Assembly (NCBI GenBank): GCA_027487385.1
Contig: JAIYDS010000060.1
Coordinates: 1-56,787, forward strand
Length of the DNA stretch: 56,787 nucleotides
Reading direction: 5' to 3'
Source: Acetobacteraceae bacterium
Lineage (GTDB): Bacteria > Pseudomonadota > Alphaproteobacteria > Acetobacterales > Acetobacteraceae
The notes below the pieces were generated by a model that did no database searches, was not told the origin of the DNA, and saw only the letters and a list, made by a program, of their open reading frames with translations. Numbering within the stretch: position 1 is the stretch's first letter; each line of letters starts with the position of its first letter. The position numbers and the translations under genes are program-made. Shown one piece after another: positions 1 to 8,156 of the stretch.

Positions 1-672
1 CGCTATGGCGCGGGGCGCATCTGGCTGGCGGGCGATGCGGCGCATCAATACATCCCGACCGGCGGCTATGGCATGAACACCGGCATCGCCGATGCCTGGG
101 CTCTGGCCTGGGTGATGGCGGCACAGGCGCAGGGCTTCGGCGGTCCCGAGCTTCTGCCGAGCTATGAGGCCGAGCGCCTGCCCATCGGCCGCGCCAATCG
201 CGAGGCCTCGGGCCGCCATGCGCGTGTTCGTCGGGAGGTTTCGATGCTCTACGCCGCGGGCCTGCCGCCGGCCGAGCTGGGTGCCCGCATCGCGGCCCTG
301 GGCAATGCCGAGAATGAGAGCTGGGGCGTGGAATGGGGCTATCGCTACCGCCATTCACCGATCCTGCCCGCCAGCCCGGATGAGGCGCCGGCGGACCCCT
401 TGCATGCGCCGCCGGTGACCACGCCGGGCGCGCGCCTGCCCTGCCTCGTGCCGGGGCTGCATGATCGCCTGGGCCCCTGGTTCACGCTGGTGCATGACGG
501 CGCGCCAGATCACGGCTGGGTCGCCGGCCCCTTGCTCAGCCTCGTGGAACTGCCTGCCGGCTTGCTCGCCGGGCAGAGCCTGCTGGTGCGGCCCGATCAC
601 CACATCGCCTGGCGCGGCACCGCCGCGGATGCGCCGCGCATCCTGGCCCATAGCCTGGGGTTTGGCGCATGA
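1..672 (+). CDS. FAD-dependent aromatic monooxygenase, PheA/TfdB type (C-terminal part, 5' end outside window)
   Basis: The frame is open from base 1, so the gene begins upstream. The visible 223 residues start just before the FAD ribityl-binding motif GDAAH, followed by PTGGYGMNTGIADA. This is the signature of class A flavin monooxygenases that hydroxylate phenolic rings (MhpA/PheA/TfdB group). The remaining ~170 residues match the position of the thioredoxin-like C-terminal domain of that group. The Rossmann N-terminus and substrate domain are not in view, so the substrate cannot be called. The stop overlaps the start of the next monooxygenase by 4 nt (ATGA), so the two are probably co-translated. 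Confidence 0.85.
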   Translation, partial: RYGAGRIWLAGDAAHQYIPTGGYGMNTGIADAWALAWVMAAQAQGFGGPELLPSYEAERLPIGRANREASGRHARVRREVSMLYAAGLPPAELGARIAALGNAENESWGVEWGYRYRHSPILPASPDEAPADPLHAPPVTTPGARLPCLVPGLHDRLGPWFTLVHDGAPDHGWVAGPLLSLVELPAGLLAGQSLLVRPDHHIAWRGTAADAPRILAHSLGFGA

Positions 673-1868
673 AGATCCTCATCGCGGGCGCCGGCATTGG
701 CGGGCTGACCGCGGCCCTGGCCCTGCTGCGGCGGGGCTTCCAGGTCGAACTCCTGGAGCAGGCGGATGCGCTGCGCGAAATCGGCGCCGGCGTGCAGATC
801 AGTGCCAATGGCATGCGCGTCCTGGCCGATCTGGGCGTGGCCGAGGCGGTGTTGGCCCTGGCCGCGCGGCCCTCACACCGGGAGGTGCGGCTGTGGAACA
901 GCGGCCAGGCCTGGGTCAGCTTCGATCTCGGCGCCGCTTCGCTGGAACGCTACGGCCAGCCCTATGTGACGCTCTATCGGCCCGACCTCATCGCTGTGCT
1001 GGAGGCCGCTGTGCGCGCGGCCGATCCCGATTGCATCCGGCTCGGCCGGAAGGCGGTGGGCTGCACGCAGGATGCGCGCGGCGCCACGCTGCACCTGGCC
1101 GATGGCACGCGCGTGACGGGCGATGCGCTGATCGGTGCCGACGGCATCCACTCGGCCATCCGTGCGACGCTGCATGGCCCCTCGACGGCCGAGTTCACCG
1201 GCTGCGTCGCCTGGCGCGGCGTTATCCCGGCCGAGGCGCTGCCGCCGCATCTCGCCGCACCCGTCGCGGCCAATTGGGTGGGGCCAGGGCGGCATGTGGT
1301 GCACTACCCGCTGCGTGGCGGCGCGCTGGTCAATGTGGTCGGCGTGGTGGAGCGCGAGGATTGGCTGGAGGAGGGCTGGAACACGCCCGGCACCCATGCC
1401 GCCATGCGGGCCGATTTCGCCGGCTGGCACCCCGATGTCCACACGCTGATCAGCGCCATCCCGCAGCCCTTCCTCTGGGCCTTGAAGCTACGCCAACCCC
1501 TGCCGCGCTGGACGCAGGGGCGGATCACCCTGCTCGGCGATGCCTGCCATCCCACGCTGCCCTTCATGGCGCAGGGTGCGGTCATGGCCATCGAGGACGG
1601 GATCGTTCTGGCACGCGCGCTGCAGGACATCGCCGATGTCCCTGACGCGCTGCGCGCCTACGAGGCCGCGCGGCATGAGCGGACCAGCCGCGTGGTGCAG
1701 GGCTCGGCCGCCAACACGCGGCGCTATCACAATCCGATCCTGGGCGATCCGGCGCGCGCCGCCGGCCATGTGGAAAGCGAGCTGGCCGCCGCCCCCGCCA
1801 TGGAGCGGTTCGACTGGCTTTATCGCCACGACGCGACCACCACCCCCATCCCGCGAGACCACCCATAA
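669..1868 (+). CDS. FAD-dependent monooxygenase, salicylate / 3-hydroxybenzoate 6-hydroxylase-like
   Basis: A 399-residue single-component flavin hydroxylase. The Rossmann motif GAGIGG is at residues 7-12, the DG motif GADGIHSAIR near 156-165, and the second FAD motif GDACHPTLPFMAQG near 290. Length and motif spacing match the salicylate hydroxylase (NahG) and 3-hydroxybenzoate 6-hydroxylase families, NAD(P)H-using enzymes that hydroxylate aromatic acids in the cytoplasm. It starts inside the stop of the preceding monooxygenase (ATGA overlap), indicating an operon. No ring-cleavage gene follows on this strand. The nearest intradiol dioxygenase pair is convergent, about 0.5 kb away. Substrate is inferred at family level only; the class is secure. 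Confidence 0.85.
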   Translation: MKILIAGAGIGGLTAALALLRRGFQVELLEQADALREIGAGVQISANGMRVLADLGVAEAVLALAARPSHREVRLWNSGQAWVSFDLGAASLERYGQPYVTLYRPDLIAVLEAAVRAADPDCIRLGRKAVGCTQDARGATLHLADGTRVTGDALIGADGIHSAIRATLHGPSTAEFTGCVAWRGVIPAEALPPHLAAPVAANWVGPGRHVVHYPLRGGALVNVVGVVEREDWLEEGWNTPGTHAAMRADFAGWHPDVHTLISAIPQPFLWALKLRQPLPRWTQGRITLLGDACHPTLPFMAQGAVMAIEDGIVLARALQDIADVPDALRAYEAARHERTSRVVQGSAANTRRYHNPILGDPARAAGHVESELAAAPAMERFDWLYRHDATTTPIPRDHP

Positions 1869-2381
1869 GCATCAACACGGGCGATGATATCGGCATTCGC
1901 TCCCGCCGGCCCTCGGATGGGATGCTTCCAGTTCCGAGACTCCGAAAGGCATCCCGGAAATCTGGCGCATGCCGTGGGCCACGGCGGGCTGGCGGCAAAC
2001 GTTGCCGCATATGCGAAACCGAACGCGAAGCTGATCAGCAGCTCGAAGTCTCCGGGATGGATAGGAGGGTGCGGCCATGCAGGTCAGCCACGAGCAGCGC
2101 CGGAGCAACACTCCACCTGGCTGCGCGTGTGTCGCACGATGACTGGGCCATCGCCGACGCAAGTCAGTCGTACATCCGGCCCGTGACGCTGCCCTGGCCG
2201 CTCCATCCGCGTGGCGGCGCAGGGCTGAGGCCCTCCGGCGGCGCAGGCAGCCCCGGCCTTGATGCGCTGGCCATCCGCGACCTCGCCTGCGAGCCGAGGC
2301 GGTCTTGAGCCGGCAGGCCCCGCAGCGTGATGGAACCGTCCAGGATGCAGCCTTGTCGCCGCGGCGGTGTGGTGTCCCGGG
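1869..2381. other. gene-free stretch between convergent operons
   Basis: About 510 bases lie between the convergent ends of the monooxygenase pair and the pcaG-like gene. Small open frames exist on both strands, but none shows a recognisable domain or a convincing ribosome-binding site. The part around 1980-2070 looks less GC-rich than its surroundings. No clear intrinsic terminator with a T-run is visible. It may be decayed coding sequence; nothing in it can be named. Confidence 0.4.
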
Positions 2382-2990
2382 TCAATCCTCGAAGAAGGGC
2401 GTCTCCTCGGCTGCATCGCCCTGCAAGCGGATGTCGAAGCGAAACACCCGCACGCCATCCGCCCTGTCTTCGGGCTGTGCGAGCAGATGCCCCCTCCGCG
2501 CCGCCGGCACCAAGGCCAGGATCGGGTCGGCCGCGTTCTCCGCCGGGAAATCCGGGAAGAAAACCGATGTCTGCGCGCGCCGCATCAGCCCCGCCCCCAT
2601 CACGCTGAGATTGATGTGCGGCGCGCGGCGGCCGGCCGCATCGGCATAGCCGCCGGGGAGGATGGTGCGGAATTCGTAGCATCCCTCGGCATCGGTCCAG
2701 GCGCGCCCCCAGCCCAGGAAGTCCGGATCCGCCAGATGCCGTTCGGGGTCGAGCGGATGGTTGAAGCGGCCCGCCGCATCGGCCTGCCAGGCTTCCAGGA
2801 TCTGGTTCAGGCAGGGCACCGCCTCGGCCCGCAGCACGCGCCCGCGCAGCAGGATCGCCTCGCCGCGCCGGGTGGGTTCCGCCTCCTGCGAGACGCGCGT
2901 CAGGTCATTGTCGCCCGCCTGGAAGAAGGTCCGCGGGAAGAAGGGCCCGATCGTGTGCTGCGATGTCGGCGCGAGCAGGGAGTTGGACAT
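2382..2990 (-). CDS. pcaG: protocatechuate 3,4-dioxygenase alpha subunit-like protein
   Basis: A 202-residue intradiol-dioxygenase fold protein. The start region SQHTIGPFF resembles PcaG N-termini. The core motif EAWQADAAGRF (near residues 66-76) is followed by the RAPHINLSV segment that corresponds to the beta-subunit iron-binding region. As usual for alpha subunits, the tyrosine and histidine iron ligands are not all present, and it would work only as a partner of the beta subunit encoded 13 nt upstream. The product would be the non-catalytic half of a 3,4-dioxygenase that opens protocatechuate or a related catechol. It is the last gene of a TctC-pcaH-pcaG operon. A second, more canonical pair lies at 32493-33850. 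Confidence 0.8.
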   Translation of the reverse strand: MSNSLLAPTSQHTIGPFFPRTFFQAGDNDLTRVSQEAEPTRRGEAILLRGRVLRAEAVPCLNQILEAWQADAAGRFNHPLDPERHLADPDFLGWGRAWTDAEGCYEFRTILPGGYADAAGRRAPHINLSVMGAGLMRRAQTSVFFPDFPAENAADPILALVPAARRGHLLAQPEDRADGVRVFRFDIRLQGDAAEETPFFED

Positions 2991-3003
2991 CCGGCGGCCC
3001 TCC

Positions 3004-3765
3004 TCAGGGCGTCATCGGCGTGGCGTGGCGGCCGCGCAGCACGATGTCATGGGTGAAGCCGAGCCACTCGTCGCCCACCTCGGCCGGCGGCAGGTCGCGC
3101 GCAATCAGCCGCTGCCGCGCCGCGCGGTCGGGGATGGAGTTCAGGATGCGATCCAGCGCGTTCAGCGGATCGCCCGCGAAATACATCTGCGTCACGAGGC
3201 GGGAGAGCGAGGACGGGCCGATCACCGAGAAATGCAGGTGCGGCGGCCGCCACCACGTCTCCTTCACCGGCACCGGATAGGCGCCGGGCTTGATGGTCAT
3301 GAAGGCGTAGCGCCCTTCCTCATCGGTCCGGATGCGCCCATTGCCGACGAAGTTCGGGTCGAGCGGTGCCGCGCGCTGGTCAATCGGGTGAAAGTAGCGG
3401 CCCGCGGCATTGGCCTGCCACAGCTCGACGATGGCGCCGCGCACGGGGCGCCCTTCCTCGTCCAGGATGCGGCCCGCGATGTGCATGAGCTGACCGATGG
3501 CGAATTTGCCGGGCGAGAGCTCCGCCAGATTCGCATCGCCGCAGGGGAGCTTGCGCTGCAGCTCCATGGGGCCGGTCGCTTCGGTGCGCGTCGCCGGGCG
3601 GCGAATGGCCGGCTGGGAGGGCGTGAAGGTCCAGGTGTTCGGGTAGCCCGCGATGGGCACCGCGGGCTCGATGCCGGGGGGCCAGGGTTCGAAGCGATCC
3701 GGGACGTCGCTGGCGGTCATGATCAGCTGGCCTTCCAGTGTGTTGTTGCGGGGAGCTTGCGGCAT
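3004..3765 (-). CDS. pcaH: protocatechuate 3,4-dioxygenase beta subunit-like protein (divergent)
   Basis: An intradiol ring-cleavage dioxygenase subunit of 253 residues from the ATG that overlaps the upstream TctC stop (TGATG). An alternative ATG at 3720, preceded by GGAAGG, gives 238 residues. All four expected iron(III) ligands are visible: Tyr in AAGRY (residue 124), Tyr in PGAYP (163), and both His of HLHF (176, 178). The N-terminus lacks the usual PcaH segment with the [13 protein letters not shown] motif seen in the second copy at 32493. It is therefore a divergent member and may act on a different catechol. The TctC partner suggests uptake of its own substrate. Confidence 0.8.
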   Translation of the reverse strand: MPQAPRNNTLEGQLIMTASDVPDRFEPWPPGIEPAVPIAGYPNTWTFTPSQPAIRRPATRTEATGPMELQRKLPCGDANLAELSPGKFAIGQLMHIAGRILDEEGRPVRGAIVELWQANAAGRYFHPIDQRAAPLDPNFVGNGRIRTDEEGRYAFMTIKPGAYPVPVKETWWRPPHLHFSVIGPSSLSRLVTQMYFAGDPLNALDRILNSIPDRAARQRLIARDLPPAEVGDEWLGFTHDIVLRGRHATPMTP

Positions 3766-4748
3766 CACTCGTCCGGATTGAAGCCGGAGGCGGCGACGAT
3801 CGGGCCCCAGGCGTCGCGCTCGCGCAGCATGCGTTGCCGGAAGGCGGTGGGCTCCAGGACCAGCGGGCCCATTTCCAAGCGGGCGAGGCTTTCGCGCAGC
3901 TGCGCGTTCTGGGTTGCTGCGGCGATGCCGCGATGCAATTCGGCCACCACCGCTTCCGGCGCGCGGGCGGGCAGCATGGCGCCGAACCACTCCTCATAGG
4001 TCAGGTCACCCAGCCCGGCTTCCGCGAAGGTCGTCACATCCGGCAGGCGCTCGAGCCGAGAGGGCGCGGTGACGGCGATGAGGCGGGCATCGCCGCTGCG
4101 GTGAAAGGCCGTCAGTTCGCCAATGGGCAGCAGCACCGCCTGGATGGAGCCCGAGAGCAAGCCCTGGATCGCCGGCGCCGAGCCCCGGAAGGGCACGTGC
4201 GACATCGTCACCCCCGCAAGCCTGGCCAATTGCGTGCCGATGAAATGCGGCATGGAGCCGGGCACGGGGCTCGCCCAATCCACCGCGTCGCGCGTCCTGG
4301 CCCAGGCGATGAATTCCTGCGGGGTGCGCGCGGGGTGGCGGGCGCTGACGGCGAAGCCGAAGGGGAAGACGCAGACCGGCGTCACCGGCGTGAAATCCGC
4401 CGCCGGATCGTAGCGCAGCGTGCGCGGATAGAGATGGGGGTAGATGGTGAGCATGCTGGCCGGCGTGACCGCAAAGGCGCTGCCATCGCCGGGGGCCGCC
4501 TTCAGCGCCTCCAAGGCCAGGCGCCCGCCGGCGCCCGGACGATTGTCCACGATGATCTGCCGGCCGAGCGACTGCCGCAGTTGCTCGACATAAAGCCGCG
4601 TGATGATGTCGGTGGTGCCGCCGGGCGGAAAGCCGACCAGGGCTCGCCCCGCCTGGGAGGTCTGCGCCTGGGCTGGCGCCGCGAGGCCCGCGGCCGCACC
4701 AAGGGTGGAGGCCAGCAGCGAACGGCGGGGAAGGTCGAAACGGATCAT
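3765..4748 (-). CDS. TctC/Bug family tripartite tricarboxylate transporter substrate-binding protein
   Basis: A 327-residue periplasmic solute-binding protein. The start MIRFDLPRRS is followed by a signal peptide with a twin-Arg-like start and an AQAQ cleavage region near residue 29. The Bug hallmark ALVGFPPGGTTD follows, then IIVDNRPGAGG, which lines the carboxylate-binding pocket in this family. ATG 4748 was chosen because it begins the signal peptide and has AGGGAG upstream; in-frame starts further up would add non-signal sequence. It is the first gene of the minus-strand operon with pcaH and pcaG, so its ligand may be the aromatic acid they cleave. No membrane subunits (TctA/TctB) are nearby. 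Confidence 0.88.
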   Translation of the reverse strand: MIRFDLPRRSLLASTLGAAAGLAAPAQAQTSQAGRALVGFPPGGTTDIITRLYVEQLRQSLGRQIIVDNRPGAGGRLALEALKAAPGDGSAFAVTPASMLTIYPHLYPRTLRYDPAADFTPVTPVCVFPFGFAVSARHPARTPQEFIAWARTRDAVDWASPVPGSMPHFIGTQLARLAGVTMSHVPFRGSAPAIQGLLSGSIQAVLLPIGELTAFHRSGDARLIAVTAPSRLERLPDVTTFAEAGLGDLTYEEWFGAMLPARAPEAVVAELHRGIAAATQNAQLRESLARLEMGPLVLEPTAFRQRMLRERDAWGPIVAASGFNPDE

Positions 4749-4907
4749 GACGGATGCTCCCTGGAATCCTGACGGCAGGGCTGGTGCACCGGGCGACCTG
4801 CCAGGCTGTGCGGCAGCCCGGCGAAAGACGACCGGCGCACCCATCACCCGAGCAGGTGACGTCGCACCGCCTTGTTGCCGGGATCATCGCCTCGGCCAGG
4901 TGTAAAT

Positions 4908-4925
4908 GTCAATCATATGGTTTAT
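4908..4925 (+). promoter_or_regulatory. shared operator-like element, copy A
   Basis: GTCA-ATC-ATATGG-TTTAT lies in the divergent promoter region between TctC-pcaHG (minus) and the alpha/beta hydrolase (plus), 38 nt before the hydrolase ATG. It matches copies at 8124 and 15044 at every position except the 3-nt spacer and one G/T position. Here it is also flanked by a perfect inverted pair, TCAAT (4909-4913) and ATTGA (4924-4928). The regulator is unknown; the GntR protein at 8157-8915 is the nearest candidate. Confidence 0.55.
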
Positions 4926-4963
4926 TGAACCAAGAGCTGCACAGAGCCCAGCGAGGACCCCGC

Positions 4964-5794
4964 ATGACGCACGCCACGCCCACCGCCCCCGGCCAGGCCG
5001 GGAGGCATGTCTTGCCGCTCCCGGATGGCCCCCTCGAAGTGGAGGTGATGGGCGAAGGCCAGCCCCTCCTTCTCATCCCCTCGCTGGGCCGCGGGCAGGA
5101 GGATTTCGACATTCTCGCCCCCGGACTGTGCGCCGCCGGCCTTCGCCTGATCCGACCGGAGCCGCGCGGCATCGGCCGCTCCGCACCGCTCAGGCCGGGT
5201 GCTACGCTGCATGACATGGCCGCCGATGTGGCCGCCGTGATCGAATGGAGCGGCTGCGGGCCGGCGCTCGTCGCGGGGCACGCCGCCGGGAATTGGGTGG
5301 CGCGCGTGCTGGCGCATGACCGGCCGGAGCTGGTGCGCGGCATTGCCCTGCTGGCCGCCGTCACCGGCGCCGAGCTGGACCCCGCGATCAGCCATGCCAT
5401 CTCCTCCAGCTTCGACATGTCGCTGAGTGATGCGGAGCGGCTGGGCCATCTCCAGCGCGCCTATTTCGCCCCCGGGCATGATGCGAGCATCTGGCTGGCG
5501 GGCTGGCATCCCGAGGTCTCGCGGGCGCAGCGCGCGGCACGGGCCGCCACGCAGGACCGCGCCTGGCTGCGCGCCGCCGAGCAGCACCCGCTGCTTTATG
5601 TGGCCGCCGGCGAGGACGCGATCGCCCCGCCGCCTTCCGAATCGGAATTGCGCGCAACGCTCGGCCCCCGCACGCGCCGTGTGGTGGTCGAGCGCGCCGG
5701 GCATGCGCTGCTGCCCGAGCAGCCGGCGGCGGTGGTGGCCGCGCTGGTGGGCTTCGCGCGGGACATTGCCGGGGGTGTCGCAGCGCCGGCTTGA
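4964..5794 (+). CDS. alpha/beta-hydrolase fold protein with Ala at the nucleophile position
   Basis: A 276-residue alpha/beta-hydrolase. The oxyanion strand region LLLIPSLGRG is near residues 36-43, the nucleophile elbow near 105-109, the acid Asp218 in AGEDAIAPP, and His247 in RAGHALLPEQP. The overall plan resembles PcaD-type enol-lactonases and related catabolic hydrolases. The elbow reads G-H-A-A-G, so the expected Ser is Ala107; codons 5272-5288 confirm this. It may be inactive as an esterase or use a non-nucleophilic mechanism. ATG 4964 was chosen over an upstream in-frame start because the fold begins at once. It is divergent from TctC-pcaHG across copy A of the shared motif. Confidence 0.8.
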   Translation: MTHATPTAPGQAGRHVLPLPDGPLEVEVMGEGQPLLLIPSLGRGQEDFDILAPGLCAAGLRLIRPEPRGIGRSAPLRPGATLHDMAADVAAVIEWSGCGPALVAGHAAGNWVARVLAHDRPELVRGIALLAAVTGAELDPAISHAISSSFDMSLSDAERLGHLQRAYFAPGHDASIWLAGWHPEVSRAQRAARAATQDRAWLRAAEQHPLLYVAAGEDAIAPPPSESELRATLGPRTRRVVVERAGHALLPEQPAAVVAALVGFARDIAGGVAAPA

Positions 5795-5858
5795 GATCCC
5801 TCCCCGCACCCGGCGGGAATGGCGAGGCGGCGCCGTGCTGGCAGCCGCGCCAGCCGCG

Positions 5859-6845
5859 CTATTCGATGGCGCGGAAGCCCGTGGCGCGCACCACCTCGGC
5901 CCAGCGGGTGGTTTCGCTGCGGATCAGCGTGGCGAAGGCCGCGCGGTCCCCATCGCCCACGCGGAAGCCAGCCTCCTGCAGCCGGCTGCGCAGCGTGGGA
6001 TTGGCCAGGGCCCGGCGCAGGCCGGCCTCCAGCCCGGCCTGCACCGGCTCGGGCGTGGCGGCGGGGGCGACGACACCGAACCAGGAGACGAAGCGAAGCC
6101 CGTCCAGCCCCAGTTGCACCACGCTCGGCACGCCGGGCAGCAGCGCCGCCGGCTCGGCCGTGGTCACGGCCAGCGCCTTGAGGCGACCGGCCTGCACATG
6201 CGGCGCCACCAGCGCGACCGAGCCGAACATCCCCTGCACATTGCCGCCGAGGATCGCCGTCATCGCCTCGCCCGTGCTGCGGAAATGCACAGGCTCCGCA
6301 TTGAGGCGCAGGCTGCTCGCGAGGATGGCCGCGCCGAAATGGCCGGGCGTGCCGGCGCCGAAGGTGCCCATGAAGAGCTGCGGCTGGCTGCGCGCCCAGG
6401 CGGTGTAGCCCGCCATGTCGGAGACGGGCAGCGCGGCCGGCACCACGAAGGCAAAGCCGATGGAGGCCACCTCGCCGATCGGCGCGAAATCCCGCGCCGG
6501 GTCGAAATTCAACCGGGCGTGGGTGGAGGGCGCCATGGCCAGCGTGCCGAGTTCGCCCAGCAGCAGCGTGGTGCCATCGGGTGCGGCGCGCGCCACCTCG
6601 GGGGCGGCGATATGCCCGCCGGCGCCCGCGCGATTGTCCACCACCACGCCGGCCGGCCAGACCTCACGCAACGCATCGGCCAGCAGGCGCGCCACCACAT
6701 CGGGCGCGGTGCCGGGCGGGAAGCCCAGCAACAGACGCACCGGACGGTCGGGCGTGACCTGCGCCTGGACGGCGGGCGCCACGAGGCCCAGCGCGGCGCT
6801 GGCAAGCGCGGTGCGGCGGCCGATGCGGAGTTGCGGTGACGGCAT
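5859..6845 (-). CDS. TctC/Bug family substrate-binding protein
   Basis: A 328-residue periplasmic binding protein with an N-terminal signal (GRRTALASAALGLVAP, cleavage near AVQAQ). The Bug motifs are LLLGFPPGTAPD and VVVDNRAGAGGH, with the family's GTPGHF-type stretch midway. It stands alone, between the convergent hydrolase and the metallo-hydrolase upstream on the same strand, with a strong hairpin in the 179-nt gap. The TctA/TctB membrane subunits are absent. Ligand unknown, probably a carboxylic acid. The ATG is preceded by AGGGGAGAAA. Confidence 0.87.
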   Translation of the reverse strand: MPSPQLRIGRRTALASAALGLVAPAVQAQVTPDRPVRLLLGFPPGTAPDVVARLLADALREVWPAGVVVDNRAGAGGHIAAPEVARAAPDGTTLLLGELGTLAMAPSTHARLNFDPARDFAPIGEVASIGFAFVVPAALPVSDMAGYTAWARSQPQLFMGTFGAGTPGHFGAAILASSLRLNAEPVHFRSTGEAMTAILGGNVQGMFGSVALVAPHVQAGRLKALAVTTAEPAALLPGVPSVVQLGLDGLRFVSWFGVVAPAATPEPVQAGLEAGLRRALANPTLRSRLQEAGFRVGDGDRAAFATLIRSETTRWAEVVRATGFRAIE

Positions 6846-6926
6846 GCGTTTTTCTCCCCTTGCGGCCGCGCTTCGAGGCGCGGCTCACGCAACGCTGAAC
6901 CCATAGGCGAAAAGCTCGATTGCGCC

Positions 6927-6955
6927 TTTCCGCGCCGCGTGAAGCGGTGCGGAAA
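6927..6955. other. strong hairpin in intergenic region
   Basis: A 12-bp stem (6927-6938 with 6944-6955, one G-U pair) closed by a 5-nt loop GTGAA lies between the end of the metallo-hydrolase gene and the start of TctC, both on the minus strand. No T-run follows directly on either strand, so it is not a textbook intrinsic terminator. It could attenuate read-through or stabilise a 3' end. Confidence 0.5.
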
Positions 6956-7024
6956 AGCCTCCCATGCGCGCCCGATTAGGACCCATGTCTTCGCAAGGCA
7001 AGACGCTGATTCCAGCGCCGGCTT

Positions 7025-8062
7025 CTAGGCGCTCCAGGCCGCCATCGTTGCGCGCGCGCATTCATGCATGACGGTCAGCGCGCGCTGGGTGGCGTTGCTG
7101 CCGATGACGAAGGGGTTGGGCGCGCCCGGCTGCAGGCGCGCCAGCTTTTCCACCGCCTCGTCATAGAGGTTGTGGTTGGAGAGGAAGACCTCGACATTCT
7201 GCCGCGCCGCGATCTCCCGCGCGCGGGCGGTGGCGTCGATATAGGCCTGCAGGCGCGGGATGCGGTCCGCGCGCCGGCCGAAATTGAAGGCCGTGCCGCC
7301 CCAGAGCATGGCCCGATGCGTCCGCCCGCCCTGGCGCACATCGAAGAGCAGCGTGATGGTGCCCATGGTGTGTCCGGGCGTGATGAGCACATCAAGGTTC
7401 GTATCGCCCAGCCGGATCACATCGCCATCCTGCACCGCGACGTCGCGGCGCGGCGGACGCCCCCAATCGGGGCGGTCGAATTCCAGGCCGGTCTCCATCA
7501 TCGTCCAGTCCAGCGCGCTGCAGACGACGCGGCAGCCGGAGCGGCGGATGATGTGCCCGGCACCGCCATAATGGTCGCCATGGCCATGGCTGATGACCAG
7601 GGTGCGGATGCGCGCGGGGTCCAGGCCGAGTTGGCGCATGCCCGCCTCGGTGATGCGTTCGGCATCGGCGTCATTGTCCATGGCGTCCACCAGGATGATG
7701 CCCTCCGAGGTGGTGATGGCCCAGGCGCTGACCCAGCGGCTGCCGAGGAAGTGGAGATTGTCGAAGGCCGTTCCGGGGGGCGGGGCAGGCAGCGCCATGA
7801 GCTGGTTGGGCGTCATCGCGACCCGCCCGGGCGTGGGGGAAGCGACCTCGCCCAGCACGAGATAGGCGCGCAGATCCTCGCCCGCCGCCGCCCGCGCCGC
7901 CGCCAGATGCTGCTGCACGGCGGGGTTCTGCGCGGCGGCCGGGCTGGGCGGCAGCGCGAGGGCCAGGCAGCAGGCGCAGCCCAGCCCAAGCAGGCCCCGC
8001 CGGCTGGGGGAGACGGCCTCGGCACGCAGCTTGGGACGGGGTGAAGCGGTCAGGAAATGCAT
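7025..8062 (-). CDS. metallo-beta-lactamase fold hydrolase, subclass B3-like, Tat-exported
   Basis: A 345-residue protein with a twin-arginine signal (SRRGLLGLGC, Arg21-Arg22) and a cleavage region PAAAQ near residue 45, so a folded metalloenzyme is probably exported. The zinc motif HGHGDH is at residues 159-164, followed by TPGHTMGT and SNHNLYDE. The last motif matches the third-His position of subclass B3 lactamases and their relatives. It could be a beta-lactamase-like enzyme or a lactone/ester hydrolase serving nearby catabolism; the sequence does not decide. ATG 8062 was chosen because it begins the Tat signal. Copy B of the shared motif lies 61 nt upstream. Confidence 0.8.
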   Translation of the reverse strand: MHFLTASPRPKLRAEAVSPSRRGLLGLGCACCLALALPPSPAAAQNPAVQQHLAAARAAAGEDLRAYLVLGEVASPTPGRVAMTPNQLMALPAPPPGTAFDNLHFLGSRWVSAWAITTSEGIILVDAMDNDADAERITEAGMRQLGLDPARIRTLVISHGHGDHYGGAGHIIRRSGCRVVCSALDWTMMETGLEFDRPDWGRPPRRDVAVQDGDVIRLGDTNLDVLITPGHTMGTITLLFDVRQGGRTHRAMLWGGTAFNFGRRADRIPRLQAYIDATARAREIAARQNVEVFLSNHNLYDEAVEKLARLQPGAPNPFVIGSNATQRALTVMHECARATMAAWSA

Positions 8063-8076
8063 GCGGGACACTCCGG

Positions 8077-8096
8077 AGGCAGGCAGGCAGGCAGGC
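8077..8096. repeat. short tandem repeat (AGGC)5
   Basis: Five perfect copies of AGGC lie just upstream of the start of the metallo-hydrolase gene, overlapping the region where its leader and ribosome-binding site should be. Tetranucleotide runs can change length by slippage. This one is short, so the effect is speculative. Confidence 0.6.
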
Positions 8097-8123
8097 CCAG
8101 AATGGCCGGATGTGTCCCTAAAA

Positions 8124-8141
8124 GTCAAAAATATGGTTTAT
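8124..8141 (+). promoter_or_regulatory. shared operator-like element, copy B
   Basis: GTCA-AAA-ATATGG-TTTAT lies between the 3' end of the GntR gene (minus) and the metallo-hydrolase start (minus), 61 nt before the latter. It has the same spacing and core as copies A and C. Its position next to a regulator gene hints that this GntR protein binds it; that link is inferred. Confidence 0.55.
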
Positions 8142-8156
8142 AGGATGAAGACGCGC

